Assembly: GCA_030649435.1 (NCBI GenBank)
Contig: JAUSKE010000002.1
Coordinates: 1 to 6,702 of the forward strand
Source of the DNA: Deltaproteobacteria bacterium
GTDB taxonomy: Bacteria; UBA10199; JACPAL01; JACOUP01
Direction: 5' to 3'
DNA: 6,702 bases
Translations under genes and position numbers: made by a program
Shown here: positions 6,229 through 6,702 of the stretch, piece after piece
How positions within the stretch are numbered: the first letter of the stretch is position 1
Layout of the letters: each line of letters begins with the position of its first letter
The notes under the pieces: generated by a model
Database searches by the model: none
Told to the model about the DNA's origin: nothing
What the model saw: the letters and a program-made list of their open reading frames with translations, nothing else

Positions 6229-6477
6229 TCACTCCTTTTTAACGTCCTTCTTTTCGATTTCTTTTTTCTTCTCTGTAGGGTGGGCAGGCGAAGCCGATTT
6301 TTTGGTGTAACCGTCCTTGTACCAACCCTCTCCCTTCAGTGCGAATGAGGTCTGAGAAATAAGGCGCTCCAACCGCGATCCACAACGGGCACATTTCTGA
6401 GCCTTTTTTTCAGTAATTTTATGAAATATCTCAAAGACTTGAGAGCATTTTGAGCATTTGTATTCGTAAATAGGCAT
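6229..6477 (-). CDS. FmdB-family zinc ribbon protein
   Basis: An 82-residue protein starting with the diagnostic MPIYEYKC and two CxxC pairs (Cys8/Cys11 and Cys29/Cys32), which form one zinc ribbon. This is the FmdB/putative regulatory protein family, named from a proposed formamidase regulator; the biochemical role of most members is not established. After about residue 42 the protein continues through FALKGEGWYKDGY, also typical of the family, into a Lys/Glu-rich tail of low complexity. The length is normal. The start is fixed by the conserved MPIYEY; the nearest GGAG lies about 13 bases upstream, longer than usual. A promoter at 6527-6555 places this gene first in the four-gene operon. The last codons carry the ribosome binding site of the following gene. 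Confidence 0.92.
   Translation of the reverse strand: MPIYEYKCSKCSQVFEIFHKITEKKAQKCARCGSRLERLISQTSFALKGEGWYKDGYTKKSASPAHPTEKKKEIEKKDVKKE
6232..6236 (-). promoter_or_regulatory. Ribosome binding site that supports a TTG start
   Basis: AGGAG on the minus strand lies six bases before TTG at 6225 and within the last codons of the fmdB-type gene. It decides the unusual start codon of the 132-residue membrane protein, and suggests that its translation is linked to that of the upstream gene. Confidence 0.75.
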
Positions 6478-6526
6478 GATTTTTTAGGGTCTCCAATCCC
6501 CACCAGCACTAGGGACTTTAGTCACC

Positions 6527-6555
6527 ATAGTAATGGCTGTTGAGGGATAGGTCAA
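6527..6555 (-). promoter_or_regulatory. Sigma-70-type promoter for the fmdB-kinase-activator operon
   Basis: On the minus strand TTGACC (6555-6550) matches five of six bases of the -35 consensus. After exactly 17 bases comes TACTAT (6532-6527), matching four of six of the -10 consensus. Transcription would begin near 6520, giving a leader of about 43 bases before the fmdB ATG at 6477. The site lies between the YggT terminator and fmdB, in the only untranslated gap of the window longer than 10 bases. Its position after a terminator supports its use; no experimental evidence is available. Confidence 0.65.
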
Positions 6556-6577
6556 TACAAAATCTTTATGAATTAAA

Positions 6578-6600
6578 GCCATGGGTGAAGCACCCTTGGC
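6578..6600 (-). terminator. Intrinsic terminator at the end of the YggT-family gene
   Basis: On the minus strand a 23-base hairpin has 10-base arms with one A-A mismatch (GCCAAGGGTG and CACCCATGGC) and a CTT loop. It is followed directly by TTTAATT. The last base of the YggT-family stop codon is the first base of the stem, so termination is immediate. The T tract is short and broken, so termination may be partial. No T tract follows on the plus strand. Confidence 0.72.
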
Positions 6601-6702
6601 TAATGTTTGAAGAATTTTGATCCAAACTCAAAGAGCATGCCAACGAGGGTGGTTTGGATGAAGATCAGGATAAAAATGACCACCATTGGGCTAAAGTCGA
6701 TG
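6600..6702 (-). CDS. YggT-family membrane protein, C-terminal fragment
   Basis: Reading the minus strand from 6701 gives 33 codons then TAG at 6602-6600. The peptide begins IDFSPMVVIFILIFIQ and continues into a hydrophobic helix, ending GSKFFKH. An Asp-x-Ser-Pro step followed by a hydrophobic helix is the usual C-terminal end of YggT proteins, small integral membrane proteins of uncertain function that often sit near cell-division or proC-region genes. The rest of the gene lies beyond the window edge. It is too short to appear as an independent open reading frame, but the frame, the motif and a terminator hairpin overlapping the stop all agree. Confidence 0.7.
   Translation of the reverse strand, partial: IDFSPMVVIFILIFIQTTLVGMLFEFGSKFFKH

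Overview
The window (about half G+C by eye) reads as two convergent transcription units from a Gram-negative bacterium. The likely lineage is the old deltaproteobacterial assemblage (Myxococcota, Bdellovibrionota or a related candidate lineage). This is inferred from a Ser/Thr kinase of the HRDISPQN type carrying extracytoplasmic PEGA domains, encoded directly beside an FHA-domain sigma-54 activator, together with type III secretion (T3SS) chaperone genes. The exact taxon cannot be read from this sequence.

Plus strand, 1-2087: three tightly packed genes. Two encode paralogous TPR proteins of the SycD/LcrH class of T3SS chaperones; the first has lost its 5' end to the window edge. They flank a 305-residue soluble protein whose C-terminal half is helical, with a hydrophobic helix followed by a terminal coiled-coil-like segment, resembling the layout of EspA/SseB-type secreted filament proteins. 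This looks like the end of a T3SS translocator/effector-handling operon. No secretion apparatus gene lies in the window.

Minus strand, 6477 down to 2088: a four-gene operon with gaps of only 3, 7 and 9 bases. In order it encodes an FmdB-type zinc ribbon protein, a 132-residue acidic protein with one C-terminal membrane segment (TTG start), a 772-residue membrane Ser/Thr kinase with four PEGA repeats, and a 467-residue FHA-AAA+-Fis sigma-54 activator. A good sigma-70-type promoter sits just upstream of fmdB. Further upstream is the C-terminus of a YggT-family membrane protein, whose stop codon overlaps an intrinsic terminator hairpin.

The two units meet tail to tail: their stop codons abut at 2085-2090 with no base between them. 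A plausible reading is that the kinase senses something outside the cytoplasmic membrane and signals through phosphothreonine/FHA to the sigma-54 activator, which could control the adjacent secretion genes. The signalling pair is well supported by domain content; the link to the secretion genes is inference from position only, and I saw no sigma-54 promoter in the window.
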